DNA of 64,000 nucleotides from Clavibacter sp. VKM Ac-2873 (GTDB taxonomy: Bacteria; Actinomycetota; Actinomycetes; Actinomycetales; Microbacteriaceae): NCBI RefSeq assembly GCF_015351075.1, contig NZ_JADKRS010000005.1, positions 3,577 to 67,576 of the forward strand. Reading direction: 5' to 3'. This document shows, in pieces, positions 56,141 through 64,000 of this stretch. A program made the translations under genes and the position numbers. Position 1 is the stretch's first letter. Each line of letters begins with the position of its first letter. The notes under the pieces were generated by a model that saw nothing but the letters and a program-made list of their open reading frames with translations, did no database searches and was not told the DNA's origin.

Positions 56141-57245
56141 GCGCGCGCGGGAGCGGTCGGCCCGTGCCGCCCGCACCCTGAGGCACCGGGCGGATCCGCG
56201 CGCCGCGATCCTGCGTCTCTGGGGATCCGCGCCCGCCGCCCTGCAGATCGCCATCGCGGCCACGGGCGGCTGGGCCTTCGCGCACCACGTCCTCGGCCAC
56301 GACACCCCGCTCCTCGCGACGACCGTCACCATCACGAGCCTCGGCTTCGTGCGCGACGCGCGGCCGGTGCGCGTGCTGGAGACCGCGATCGGCATGACGG
56401 TCGGCATCACGCTCAGCGAGGTGCTGCTGCTCGGCATCGGCCGCGGGGCGTGGCAGCTGTTCGTCATCATCCTGGCGACCCTGCTGGTCGCGCGGCTGCT
56501 GTCGTCGAACTCCGCGTTCGCGGTCGCCGCCGGGGTGCAGGCCGTGCTCGTGGCGCTGCTGCCCGCGCCGCCCGGCGGCGTGTTCGTCCGCAGCGTCGAC
56601 GGGCTCGTCGGCGGCGCGGTGGCGCTCCTCGCGACGGCGCTCATCCCGCGGGATCCCCGGCGGCAGGCCCTGCGCGAGGCCCGCCGCGTGTTCTCCGAGT
56701 GCTCGTACGCGCTCACCTCGCTCGTCACGGCGCTGCGGCTCGGCGACGCGACCGCCGCCGACCGCGCGCTGGACCGGCTCCGGCGCACGCAGCCGCTCAT
56801 CGACGCGTGGAGCGCCGCGGCCGACTCGGCCCTGTCGATCGCGCGCATCTCGCCGTTCCTCCGCCGGCACCTGCCGGAGCTGCGCGCCCAGCGGCGCGTG
56901 CTCGACGGCATGGACCTCGCGGTGCGGAACCTGCGCGTCATCTCGCGCCGCATCGACTTCCTCGTGGTCGACGGGGTGCGCCGGCCCGTGCTCGCCGAGC
57001 TCCTCGCGACCGTGTCGAACGGCGTGAACCTCCTCGGCCAGAGCCTCTCGGACCCATCGGCCGCGCCCCTCGCGCAGCAGAACCTCGTGCTCGTGGCCGT
57101 GCGGCTGGATCCGCGCGAGCTCATCCCCGGCGCCCCCGTCGGCGAGGTGATGCTCGTGATGCTGCTGCGCCCGCTCCTCGTCGACCTGCAGGTGGCGGCG
57201 GGCGTCGACGCGGTGGCCGCACGGGCGGCGCTGCCCGACGTCTGA
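56124..57245 (+). CDS. FUSC/ArAE-family membrane protein
   Basis: This 373-aa protein has six hydrophobic segments in the N-terminal half (residues about 35-170), matching a single FUSC module. A cytosolic helical domain rich in Arg/Leu follows. Such proteins are linked to aromatic acid export or envelope stress. GTG at 56124 overlaps the ygfZ stop by 17 bases. The substrate is unknown. Confidence 0.85.
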   Translation: MRSAAERARERSARAARTLRHRADPRAAILRLWGSAPAALQIAIAATGGWAFAHHVLGHDTPLLATTVTITSLGFVRDARPVRVLETAIGMTVGITLSEVLLLGIGRGAWQLFVIILATLLVARLLSSNSAFAVAAGVQAVLVALLPAPPGGVFVRSVDGLVGGAVALLATALIPRDPRRQALREARRVFSECSYALTSLVTALRLGDATAADRALDRLRRTQPLIDAWSAAADSALSIARISPFLRRHLPELRAQRRVLDGMDLAVRNLRVISRRIDFLVVDGVRRPVLAELLATVSNGVNLLGQSLSDPSAAPLAQQNLVLVAVRLDPRELIPGAPVGEVMLVMLLRPLLVDLQVAAGVDAVAARAALPDV

Positions 57246-57385
57246 GCACCGGGCTGGCGCCCGCGCCATCCGGGGGCGTGCGCCGTCGCCCCGACGTCGC
57301 GTGTTGAGCATCCCCCAGGCGATCGTCTGGTGAGCGGTACCGTGCCGGGATCCGCGTGATCCACCCGCGGTCGAAAGGGCGCTCG

Positions 57386-58810
57386 ATGGCGCCACGTCCT
57401 GCACGACCTCCTCCCCGCACGGCCGACCGGCGTGCTCGAACGACAGGACACCGCGTGCGCAGGGCCCGATCGACGCTCATCTCCGCCGCGGCAGCCGTCG
57501 CGCTCGTCGCCGTCTCGGCGCATGCCCAGCCGCCCGCGGCCGCGCACGCGGACACGGCGTACGCGGTCCAGCCGGCCGCCCCGAGGTCCACGGCCGCGAC
57601 GCAGGAGGTCACGATCGTGCTCGTGGCTCCGCAGGGCGTCGCGCCCGACTTCTCGCGGGTCGACGTGATGACCTCCATGTCCCAGGTCGACGCGTACTAC
57701 GCGCACGAGACCGACGGGGCCATCCGCGTCCACGTGGCGTCGATCACCGACTGGATCACGCCCGATGACGCGAGCGTGCGCTGCGACGACTTCGACTCGG
57801 TCAACGCCTTCGCCCTCCGGGAGTCGGGCTTCACCCCCGCGGCGAACGCCCACCTCATGGCCGTCACGCCGAGCGCGAACGGATGCCTCCCGACCTCCAA
57901 CGCGTCGGAGGGCGCCGACGTGAACGAGGGCGGCATCGTCTTCATGAGCAAGGACGATCCGGCCACGTTCGCGCACGAGCTCGGCCACAACATGTCGCTG
58001 TACCACGCGTCGAGCGTGCAGTGCCCCACGTGGGACCTCGATGCGTCGCAGGGGGTGCCCGCCGACTGCCACCGCGACGAGTACGGCGACGACAGCGACC
58101 TGATGGGCGTCACGCCGCGCACGCTGGTGCCGTTCAGCGCCGGGACGCTCGACCGCCTCGGGCTCATCTCGCACCGCGTCGTCCCCGCGTGCGGGGGTGC
58201 GCGCCGGATCGAGCTGCAGACCATGTCGGCCGGCTTCGACGCGCAGCGCATCGTCTCGTGGGCCGACCCGGTCGATCCGTCCGTGCAGTACTTCCTGCAG
58301 TACCGCGACGCGGTGGACGGCGACGAGTACATGTCCGTCTACCCGTCGCCGTCGAGGGACTACGACGTCCCCGCGTCCGGCGTGCAGATCTCGCGCACGG
58401 ACCCGCTCCACCCGGAGGCGGCGTCCACCCTCGTCCGTCCGGATGACGGATCCAGCGCCCACCAGCGCCTCGCCGCCGGCGACGTCGTGCCGCTCCAGCA
58501 CGGCATGTCGGTCAGCGTCGTCGCGATGGACGAGGATGCGCACGTGGCGACGGTCGACGTGTCCGTGCCGTGCGGATCCGGCGGCCGGACCGTGACGGCA
58601 GCGCCGAGGGCCGACGCGGCTCCCACGGCGACCCAGATGGACAGCTCGAGCGCGACGCCCATGGCCGGGATGAGCGGCACGGGCGGGATGCCGGGCATGT
58701 CCGCCATGCCGATGATGCCGGGCATGAGGCTGATGGACACCCGGGCGCACATGACCGGCGCAGGCGGGCGCCTCTCCTTCGACGCGGCCGCCGTCCTCCG
58801 CGCCGGGTAG
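57386..58810 (+). CDS. Secreted metzincin-like zinc protease with Met-rich C-terminal tail
   Basis: This 474-aa exported protein has an Arg-rich N-region and a signal-peptide core STLISAAAAVALVAVSAHA. The zinc site HELGHNMSLYH has ligands His197, His201 and His207 and catalytic Glu198. It follows the metzincin HExxHxxGxxH plan except that Gly is Ser204. A Met-turn candidate is SDLMGV about 35 residues later. From residue 418 the tail has 11 methionines within 39 residues (GMPGMSAMPMMPGM). ATG at 57386 has GAAAGGG six bases upstream. GTG at 57455, giving a shorter n-region, is an alternative. Confidence 0.88.
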   Translation: MAPRPARPPPRTADRRARTTGHRVRRARSTLISAAAAVALVAVSAHAQPPAAAHADTAYAVQPAAPRSTAATQEVTIVLVAPQGVAPDFSRVDVMTSMSQVDAYYAHETDGAIRVHVASITDWITPDDASVRCDDFDSVNAFALRESGFTPAANAHLMAVTPSANGCLPTSNASEGADVNEGGIVFMSKDDPATFAHELGHNMSLYHASSVQCPTWDLDASQGVPADCHRDEYGDDSDLMGVTPRTLVPFSAGTLDRLGLISHRVVPACGGARRIELQTMSAGFDAQRIVSWADPVDPSVQYFLQYRDAVDGDEYMSVYPSPSRDYDVPASGVQISRTDPLHPEAASTLVRPDDGSSAHQRLAAGDVVPLQHGMSVSVVAMDEDAHVATVDVSVPCGSGGRTVTAAPRADAAPTATQMDSSSATPMAGMSGTGGMPGMSAMPMMPGMRLMDTRAHMTGAGGRLSFDAAAVLRAG

Positions 58811-58832
58811 GGCGCCCGCACGTCGATGACGG

Positions 58833-59672
58833 CTACGGGCGCGGTGAAGGCACCTCTTCTGCACCGGGCGCGACCGTCGACCACGGCACCGTCAGCTCAC
58901 CCAGCCGCCAGCGCGCCGGTCCGTCCGCCACGGGCACGCCCGCGGCGCGCATCCGGGCGACGGCGCCCAGCCACTGCTGCCGGGGGCCGTACACGCCGAG
59001 CGGGGCGCTGAGGATCCAGCTGCGGTCGAGGAGGGCGAGCAGCCCGTGCACGCGCTCGCCGGGGACGTTGCGGTGGATGAGCGCCTTGGGCAGCCGCTCG
59101 GCCACGATCGACGGCAGCTCCAGTCCCGCGAGCCGCAGCGAGATGGTCAGGCTGCGCGGCCCGTCCGGCCGCACGTCGACCCAGCTCGCGACCCGGCCGA
59201 TCTCGTCGCACGTGCCCTCCACGACGGATCCGCCGGGAGCGAGCCGCGCGGCCATGCGCTCCCACGCCGCGGGCACCTCGTCCTCGTCGTACTGCCGCAG
59301 CACGTTGAACGCGCGGATCACGGTCGGGCGCTCGCCGCCGGGCAACGGCACCTCGAACCCGCCGCGGACGAACGACACGCGCTCCCGGGCCTCCGCGTCG
59401 GGCCACGCCGCGAGCTGCTCGCGGGCGCGCGCGACGCGTCCCGGCTCGATCTCGATGCCCACGACACGCACGTCCGGCCGCGTCGCGCGCAGCCGCCGGT
59501 GCATCTCGAGCGCCGTGATCCCGCTCGCGCCATACCCGAGGTCGACCACCAGCGGGGCATCCGCGGTGCGCAGCGAGCCGAGGGTCGCGATCCACCTGTC
59601 GACGCGCCGGAGGCGGTTCGTGTTGGTCGTCCCGCGCGTGACGGAGCCGACGGGGGAGACGGCGCCCGGCAT
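58833..59672 (-). CDS. SAM-dependent methyltransferase-like protein
   Basis: This 279-aa class I methyltransferase has motif I as VVDLGYGASGITALEMHRRL (about 42-61). Motif post-I is VVGIEIEPGRV, and AFNVLRQYDEDEV corresponds to motif IV-like sequence. The C-terminal half has WILSAPLGVYGPRQQWLGAV. The substrate is unknown. The start codon is 35 bp from the divergent gpmA start. GAGACT is six bases before the ATG and could be a weak leaderless box. Confidence 0.82.
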   Translation of the reverse strand: MPGAVSPVGSVTRGTTNTNRLRRVDRWIATLGSLRTADAPLVVDLGYGASGITALEMHRRLRATRPDVRVVGIEIEPGRVARAREQLAAWPDAEARERVSFVRGGFEVPLPGGERPTVIRAFNVLRQYDEDEVPAAWERMAARLAPGGSVVEGTCDEIGRVASWVDVRPDGPRSLTISLRLAGLELPSIVAERLPKALIHRNVPGERVHGLLALLDRSWILSAPLGVYGPRQQWLGAVARMRAAGVPVADGPARWRLGELTVPWSTVAPGAEEVPSPRP

Positions 59673-59695
59673 GGGACCAGTCTCCCATCGCTCGA

Positions 59696-59701
59696 TAGGC
59701 T
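59696..59701 (+). promoter_or_regulatory. -10 box for leaderless gpmA
   Basis: TAGGCT is six bases before the gpmA ATG. Confidence 0.65.
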
Positions 59702-59707
59702 GGCGGC

Positions 59708-60463
59708 ATGGCTGAACCCCGCACCCTCGTGCTGCTGCGTCACGGCAACAGCGACTGGAACCAGAAGAACCTGTTCACCGGATGGGTGGACGTCGAGCTG
59801 AGCGAGCAGGGCGTCGCGGAGGGCCAGCGCGCCGGCGAGCTCCTCGCCGAGTCCGGCATCCTCCCCGACGTGCTGCACACCTCCGTGCTCATCCGCGCCA
59901 TCGACACCGCCAACATCGCGCTCAAGCGCGCCGGCCGCTCCTGGATCCCCGTCCAGCGCACCTGGCGCCTCAACGAGCGCCACTACGGCGCGCTGCAGGG
60001 CAAGGACAAGGCGCAGACCCTCGCCGAGTACGGCCCCGAGCAGTTCGCCACCTGGCGCCGCTCGTTCGACGTGCCGCCGCCCGCCATCGCCGACGACGAC
60101 GAGTTCTCGCAGTCGGCCGACCCCCGTTACGCCGACCTCGGCGACGCCCTGCCCCGCACCGAGTGCCTCAAGGACGTCATCGAGCGGATGCTGCCGTACT
60201 GGGAGTCCGACATCCAGCCCGACCTCGCCTCCGGCCGCACCGTGCTCGTCACGGCGCACGGCAACTCGCTGCGCGCGCTCGTGAAGCACCTCGACGGGAT
60301 CTCCGACGCGGACATCGCCGAGCTCAACATCCCCACGGGCATCCCGCTCGTGTACCGCCTCGACGAGGACTACCGCCCGATCGTCCCCGGCGGCGAGTAC
60401 CTCGACCCGGAGGCCGCCGCCGCCGGCGCCGCCGCGGTGGCCGCGCAGGGCTCCAAGAAGTAG
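59708..60463 (+). CDS. gpmA: 2,3-bisphosphoglycerate-dependent phosphoglycerate mutase
   Basis: This 251-aa glycolytic enzyme interconverts 3- and 2-phosphoglycerate. It carries the phospho-His motif [10 protein letters not shown], where most homologs have E or Q in place of [26 protein letters not shown] and the second His in [19 protein letters not shown] are also present. It is monocistronic, leaderless, and ends in a strong terminator before the convergent phoU. Confidence 0.97.
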   Translation: MAEPRTLVLLRHGNSDWNQKNLFTGWVDVELSEQGVAEGQRAGELLAESGILPDVLHTSVLIRAIDTANIALKRAGRSWIPVQRTWRLNERHYGALQGKDKAQTLAEYGPEQFATWRRSFDVPPPAIADDDEFSQSADPRYADLGDALPRTECLKDVIERMLPYWESDIQPDLASGRTVLVTAHGNSLRALVKHLDGISDADIAELNIPTGIPLVYRLDEDYRPIVPGGEYLDPEAAAAGAAAVAAQGSKK

Positions 60464-60478
60464 CCCGCCCGCACGGAC

Positions 60479-60517
60479 GACGAGAGCCCGACCGGATCAT
60501 CCGGTCGGGCTCTCGTC
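60479..60517. terminator. Bidirectional terminator gpmA / phoU
   Basis: A perfect 17-bp stem (arms 60479-60495 and 60501-60517) with a 5-nt loop lies between the convergent genes. Confidence 0.9.
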
Positions 60518-60546
60518 ATCGCTGCGGGTCGTGGCCCGCGGCGGGA

Positions 60547-61200
60547 TCAGGCGTCGGCCTGCACCCAGTCGCCGGTCGCGAGGTACTGGACCGTCTTCGC
60601 GATGGACACCGCGTGGTCGGCGAAGCGCTCGTGGTAGCGGCTGGCGAGCGTGGAGTCGACCGTGTCGACGGCCGCGCCCTTCCAGGTCTCGCCGAGCACC
60701 TTGTCGAAGACGCTGAGGTGCAGCTCGTCGATGCGGTCGTCGTCGTTGCGGATCTCCTCGGCGAGCTTCGGGTCCTCCGTGGTGAGGAGGTCCGTGAGCT
60801 TGCGGGCGATGGCCACGTCGAGCTGGCCGAGCTCGAGGAACGTGGGGCGCAGCGACTTCGGCACCACCTTGTCGGGGAAGCGGTAGCGCGACAGCTGGGC
60901 GATGTGCTCGGCGAGGTCGCCCATGCGCTCGAGCGACGCGCTGATGCGGAGGGCGCTCACGACGATGCGCAGGTCGCGCGCCACCGGCTGCTGCCGGGCG
61001 AGGATGTTGATCGCGAGCTCGTCGAGGCTCGTGGCGAGCTCGTCGATGCGGCGGTCCTGCTCGATGACGGTCTCGGCGAGGCTGACGTTCGACTCGTTGA
61101 ACGCCCGGGTCGCGTTCTCGATGGAGATGGCGACGAGCGCGGAGATCTCGATGAGACGCTCCTGGACCTCGTGGAGCTCCTGCTGGAACACTTCGCGCAT
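60547..61200 (-). CDS. phoU: Phosphate transport system regulatory protein PhoU
   Basis: This 217-aa all-helical protein has two three-helix PhoU repeats. The first includes EQDRRIDELATSLDELA and VVSALRISASLERMGDLAEHIAQLS. The second includes NDDDRIDELHLSVFDKV and RYHERFADHAVSIAKTV. PhoU links Pst to the sensor kinase and keeps the Pho regulon off when phosphate is ample. ATG at 61200 has GAAAGGA about nine bases upstream. It is divergent from senX3-regX3. Confidence 0.96.
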   Translation of the reverse strand: MREVFQQELHEVQERLIEISALVAISIENATRAFNESNVSLAETVIEQDRRIDELATSLDELAINILARQQPVARDLRIVVSALRISASLERMGDLAEHIAQLSRYRFPDKVVPKSLRPTFLELGQLDVAIARKLTDLLTTEDPKLAEEIRNDDDRIDELHLSVFDKVLGETWKGAAVDTVDSTLASRYHERFADHAVSIAKTVQYLATGDWVQADA

Positions 61201-61303
61201 GGGGGACGTCCTTTCAGGCCGCCCCGCTGCGAGGGGCGGGGTGGTTCTCGGGCACGGCGGACCCCTGGTGACGGGCCCACATCCTCCGACTCTGGTCATG
61301 CGA

Positions 61304-61321
61304 GGTTAACGCACGGTGCCG
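61304..61321. promoter_or_regulatory. Degenerate PHO-box-like repeat between phoU and senX3
   Basis: GGTTAAC-GCAC-GGTGCCG has the same 11-bp spacing and identical GCAC spacer as the ppk element, but with 1 and 3 mismatches in the 7-mers. It may be a weak autoregulatory site. Confidence 0.4.
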
Positions 61322-61392
61322 GCGAGCTGAATTCGCGGCCTCCTCGGGCGGATGGCGGGGCCGGACGGCCGGGACGGCCCGACGCCGTCTCC

Positions 61393-61398
61393 TAGTGT
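61393..61398 (+). promoter_or_regulatory. -10 box for leaderless senX3
   Basis: TAGTGT is six bases before the senX3 ATG. Confidence 0.6.
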
Positions 61399-61404
61399 GG
61401 GCGC

Positions 61405-62568
61405 ATGGACACCGGTGCGTTGGTGCTCGTCTGCCTCCTCATCGGTCTGGCGGTCGGCGCGGGATTCGTGTGGCTGCTGCACCACGCGGCGGACCGCGGC
61501 GACCGTGCCGTCGAGATCACGAACCCGGTCGTCCCCGACGGCGTCGACCAGGTGCTCGAGGCGCTCGAGTCGGCGGGCATCGTGCTCGACCCCTCCAACA
61601 ACGTCATGAAGGCGTCGCCCGGCGCCATCTCCTCCGGCCTCGTCTTCCACCAGGCGCTCGTCCACCCCGAGCTCGTCTCGATGGTCGACCGCGTGCGTCG
61701 ATCCGGCGAGCCGCTGGCCGAGGAGGTGTCGCTCGCGCGCGGCCCGTTCGGCGCGGCCGAGTTCCAGATGCACGTCCGCGTCGCCCGCCTCGGAACGCGC
61801 TACGTGCTCCTCCTCGCGCAGGACCGCACCGAGTCCCATCGCCTCGACCAGGTGCGCCGCGACTTCGTGGCCAACATCAGCCACGAGCTGAAGACGCCCA
61901 TCGGCGCCGTCGGCCTCCTCGCGGAGGCGCTCGACTCGTGCGCGGACGACGGCGTGCAGGTGCGGCGCTTCGCGGCCCGGCTCACCACGGAGTCGGCCCG
62001 GCTCGCGCGCATCACGCAGGAGATCATCGAGCTCTCCCGGCTCGAGGCGGCCAACGCGCTGGAGAAGGCGGAGCCCGTCGACGTCGACCACGTGATCAGC
62101 GTCGCGCTCGACCAGGTGCGCCTCGGCGCGGAGCTCCGCGGCATCGAGCTCGCCCGCGGCAAGCGGTCGCGCTCCACCGTCTACGGCGACGAGGCCCTCC
62201 TCGTGGTCGCCGTGCACAACCTGCTGAGCAACGCGGTCAACTACTCGCCCGACGGATCCCGGGTCGGCATCGGCGTCATGGTCGACGACGGGGCCGTCGA
62301 GGTCGTGGTCACCGACCAGGGCATCGGCATCCCCGAGGACGAGCAGGGCCGGATCTTCGAGCGCTTCTTCCGCGTCGACCAGGCCCGTGCCCGCGACACC
62401 GGCGGCACGGGTCTCGGGCTCAGCATCGTCAAGCACGTCGTGCAGAATCATGGCGGCGACGTGCGCGTCTGGTCCCGGCCGGGCCGCGGCTCCACCTTCA
62501 CCATCCGCCTCCCCGAGGCATCGCAGACCCCGGCGCTCGCCGGTACGGACATCGGAGAACCCACGTGA
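61405..62568 (+). CDS. senX3: Sensor histidine kinase SenX3 (PhoR-like)
   Basis: This 387-aa kinase has one N-terminal TM segment (about 4-27) and a PAS-like cytosolic domain (about 45-140). The HisKA domain has His160 in NISHELKTPIGA. The HATPase domain has NLLSNAVNYSPDG, DQGIGIPEDEQGRIFERFFR and GTGLGLSIVKHV. It has a single membrane segment and little outside the membrane, as expected for a kinase that reads the Pst-PhoU complex. It overlaps regX3 by four bases (GTGA). Confidence 0.96.
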   Translation: MDTGALVLVCLLIGLAVGAGFVWLLHHAADRGDRAVEITNPVVPDGVDQVLEALESAGIVLDPSNNVMKASPGAISSGLVFHQALVHPELVSMVDRVRRSGEPLAEEVSLARGPFGAAEFQMHVRVARLGTRYVLLLAQDRTESHRLDQVRRDFVANISHELKTPIGAVGLLAEALDSCADDGVQVRRFAARLTTESARLARITQEIIELSRLEAANALEKAEPVDVDHVISVALDQVRLGAELRGIELARGKRSRSTVYGDEALLVVAVHNLLSNAVNYSPDGSRVGIGVMVDDGAVEVVVTDQGIGIPEDEQGRIFERFFRVDQARARDTGGTGLGLSIVKHVVQNHGGDVRVWSRPGRGSTFTIRLPEASQTPALAGTDIGEPT

Positions 62569-63245
62569 CACGCATCATGCTCGTCGAGGACGAGGCGTCG
62601 CTCAGCGAGCCGCTCGCCTTCCTGCTCCAGCGCGAGGGATACGAGGTGGACGTCGTCGAGGACGGTCCCGCCGCGGTCGCCGCGTTCGACAAGGACGGCG
62701 CCGACCTGATCCTGCTCGACCTCATGCTCCCCGGCCTCCCCGGCACCGAGGTGTGCCGCGAGATCCGCACGCGCTCGGCCGTGCCGATCATCATGCTCAC
62801 CGCCAAGGACTCCGAGGTGGACATCGTCGTGGGCCTCGAGCTGGGGGCCGACGACTACGTGACGAAGCCCTACTCGACGCGCGAGCTCCTGGCGCGGATC
62901 CGCGCGGTCCTGCGCCGCCGCGTCGAGGTCGACGACGAGCCGCTGAACGTCCTCGAGGTCGGCGCGGTGCGCATGGACGTCGAGCGGCACACGGTCGAGG
63001 TCGACGGCCGCGAGATCGCGATGCCGCTGAAGGAGTTCGAGCTGCTCGAGCTGCTGCTGCGCAACGCCGGGCGCGTGCTCACGCGCGGTCAGCTCATCGA
63101 CCGGGTGTGGGGATCCGACTACTTCGGCGACACCAAGACGCTCGACGTGCACATCAAGCGGATCCGCTCCAAGATCGAGCGGGAGCCGTCCGACCCCGTG
63201 CTCCTCGTCACCGTCCGCGGGCTGGGCTACCGCTTCGAGGCCTAG
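62565..63245 (+). CDS. regX3: Response regulator RegX3 (PhoP-like)
   Basis: This 226-aa OmpR-family activator has a receiver domain with acidic pair ED (VEDEAS), phospho-acceptor Asp52 (LLDLMLPG) and Lys in DDYVTKPYSTREL. The winged helix spans about 125-226 (LKEFELLELLLRNAGRVLTRGQLIDRVWGSDYFGDTKTLDVHIKRIRSK). It is the likely protein binding the PHO boxes before pstS and ppk. GTG start, coupled to senX3. Confidence 0.97.
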   Translation: MTRIMLVEDEASLSEPLAFLLQREGYEVDVVEDGPAAVAAFDKDGADLILLDLMLPGLPGTEVCREIRTRSAVPIIMLTAKDSEVDIVVGLELGADDYVTKPYSTRELLARIRAVLRRRVEVDDEPLNVLEVGAVRMDVERHTVEVDGREIAMPLKEFELLELLLRNAGRVLTRGQLIDRVWGSDYFGDTKTLDVHIKRIRSKIEREPSDPVLLVTVRGLGYRFEA

Positions 63246-63269
63246 CCCGACGATCCGCCGGCGACGACG

Positions 63270-63299
63270 ACGGCCCCGCCCTCGGGAGGGCGGGGCCGT
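63270..63299. terminator. Bidirectional terminator regX3 / lipoprotein gene
   Basis: ACGGCCCCGCCCTC pairs with GAGGGCGGGGCCGT. The hairpin lies between convergent stops. Confidence 0.82.
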
Positions 63300-63332
63300 G
63301 GTCGTGGCCGGGACGCGGACGCGACCCGCTGG

Positions 63333-63869
63333 CTAGTTCGTGGTGCCCGGAGTGGTGGTGGCCTTCGTGTCCGGGGTGGACCCGGTCTCTCCGGGGACCA
63401 GGTCCGTGTAGGTCCCCTGGTCGCCGTTGAGCACGGGCACGTCCATCTCGACGCCCTCGGCGTCGCCGTACTGGATGTAGACCTTGGTGAGCGAGCCCGG
63501 GGTCGCGTCGACCGAGTCGAAGGTGATGCGCTGGGAGTCCTCGGCACCGAACTTCGTGAGGCCGGGGGCCGCGGTGACGGTGCGCGTCTCGCGATCCGCG
63601 CTGCCCTCGGTGAGCTCGTGCTGGAACGAGACGCGCTGGCTGGCGCCCGAGTCGTTGACGAGCGTGACGACGAGGCTCGCGCCGGCCGATGACCCGTCCT
63701 CGGCGAGGAGGATCGCGTTGCGCACCTGGACGTCGCCGACCGTGGCGTCGAAGCCGTCGCTCGGGAAGTAGGAGATCTGCGTGGCCTGGGGCGTGATGAA
63801 CGTGCACGACGACGTGCCGACCGCGATCAGGGCCGCGAGGACGATGGACGATGCGGTACGCGCTCTCAC
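63333..63869 (-). CDS. Putative lipoprotein of unknown function
   Basis: This 178-aa protein has a short signal peptide (VRARTASSIVLAALIAVGTSSC) and lipidated Cys22. A beta-rich domain follows (VQVRNAILLAEDG, ASLVVTLVNDSGASQRVSF, KVYIQYGDAEGVEMDVPVL) that looks like an Ig/copper-chaperone-type fold, and then a Thr/Pro-rich low-complexity C-terminus. GTG has GGAGGG five bases upstream. A TAGGCT box at 63944-63949 (minus strand) may be its promoter. I do not recognise a family with confidence. Confidence 0.8.
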   Translation of the reverse strand: MRARTASSIVLAALIAVGTSSCTFITPQATQISYFPSDGFDATVGDVQVRNAILLAEDGSSAGASLVVTLVNDSGASQRVSFQHELTEGSADRETRTVTAAPGLTKFGAEDSQRITFDSVDATPGSLTKVYIQYGDAEGVEMDVPVLNGDQGTYTDLVPGETGSTPDTKATTTPGTTN

Positions 63870-64000
63870 GGGACCCTCCGGTTGTCGCGCGGGCCGGCGC
63901 CGGGGCGTCCGGAGGCGTCCGCGCTGGATCAGCTGACCCGCTCAGCCTACGGGATCGGGTGGCGGGCGGCCGCCCGGGGGCGCGCGGGACCCGGCTGGTA

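Noticed and set aside
54788-58864. 1358-codon minus-strand open frame across ygfZ, FUSC and protease genes
   Set aside because: It is antisense to three well-supported genes, low complexity and without recognisable motifs.

Overview
The window is a high-GC (roughly 73% by eye) chromosomal segment from an actinobacterium. The gene set points to Microbacteriaceae and most probably Clavibacter: mycothiol synthase (mshD), SigK/RskA, SenX3-RegX3, a GlnR-type orphan regulator, an eukaryote-like NADP isocitrate dehydrogenase, large secreted subtilases and many leaderless genes. Species was not confirmed by any search. No phage, IS element or CRISPR array was seen.

Layout. 1-1460: 3' part of a 23S rRNA gene, 5S rRNA and the rRNA terminator. 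1.7-8.7 kb: a membrane-anchored dimethylargininase-like protein, a 31-codon leader ORF with a C-rich leader before a heterodimeric ABC exporter, a lipoprotein, an alkyltransferase-like DNA repair protein and a GNAT enzyme. 8.9-18 kb: icd and two paralogous secreted subtilases. 18-27 kb: purU, two MFS exporters, a HAD hydrolase, mntH with its probable regulator mntR, an aldo/keto reductase and a LysR regulator. 27-32 kb: a degenerate amylosucrase-like protein, then glyA-folD behind a ZTP riboswitch. 32-37.5 kb: gamma-carbonic-anhydrase-like protein, GNAT, and a Leloir galactose cluster (galK, galT, DeoR regulator, galM). 38-42.6 kb: Tat-exported beta-helix protein, SGNH hydrolase, acyltransferase, a 5'-truncated lipoprotein gene, tRNA-Lys and a conserved unknown. 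43.2-44.7 kb: sigK-rskA.

44.7-63.3 kb is dominated by phosphate homeostasis. It holds pstSCAB, a Nudix/histidine-phosphatase fusion, ppk, mshD and glnR, then (after a folate-protein/nitrobindin/FUSC block, a metzincin protease and a methyltransferase) gpmA, phoU and senX3-regX3. Perfect 11-bp-spaced GTTCACC repeats (PHO boxes) lie upstream of both pstS and ppk, so the local two-component system probably controls both uptake and polyphosphate synthesis.

Regulation visible in the sequence: a ZTP riboswitch (glyA-folD); a perfect 7-4-7 palindrome before mntH, probably bound by the DtxR/MntR protein encoded just downstream; a GTTAC-N6-GTAAC element before the second subtilase; a probable peptide-leader/Rho-type attenuator before the ABC exporter; and about a dozen -10 boxes (TANNNT) exactly 6-7 nt before a start codon, indicating leaderless mRNAs. 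Window-wide, the word GGATCC is conspicuously over-used and drives synonymous codon choice.
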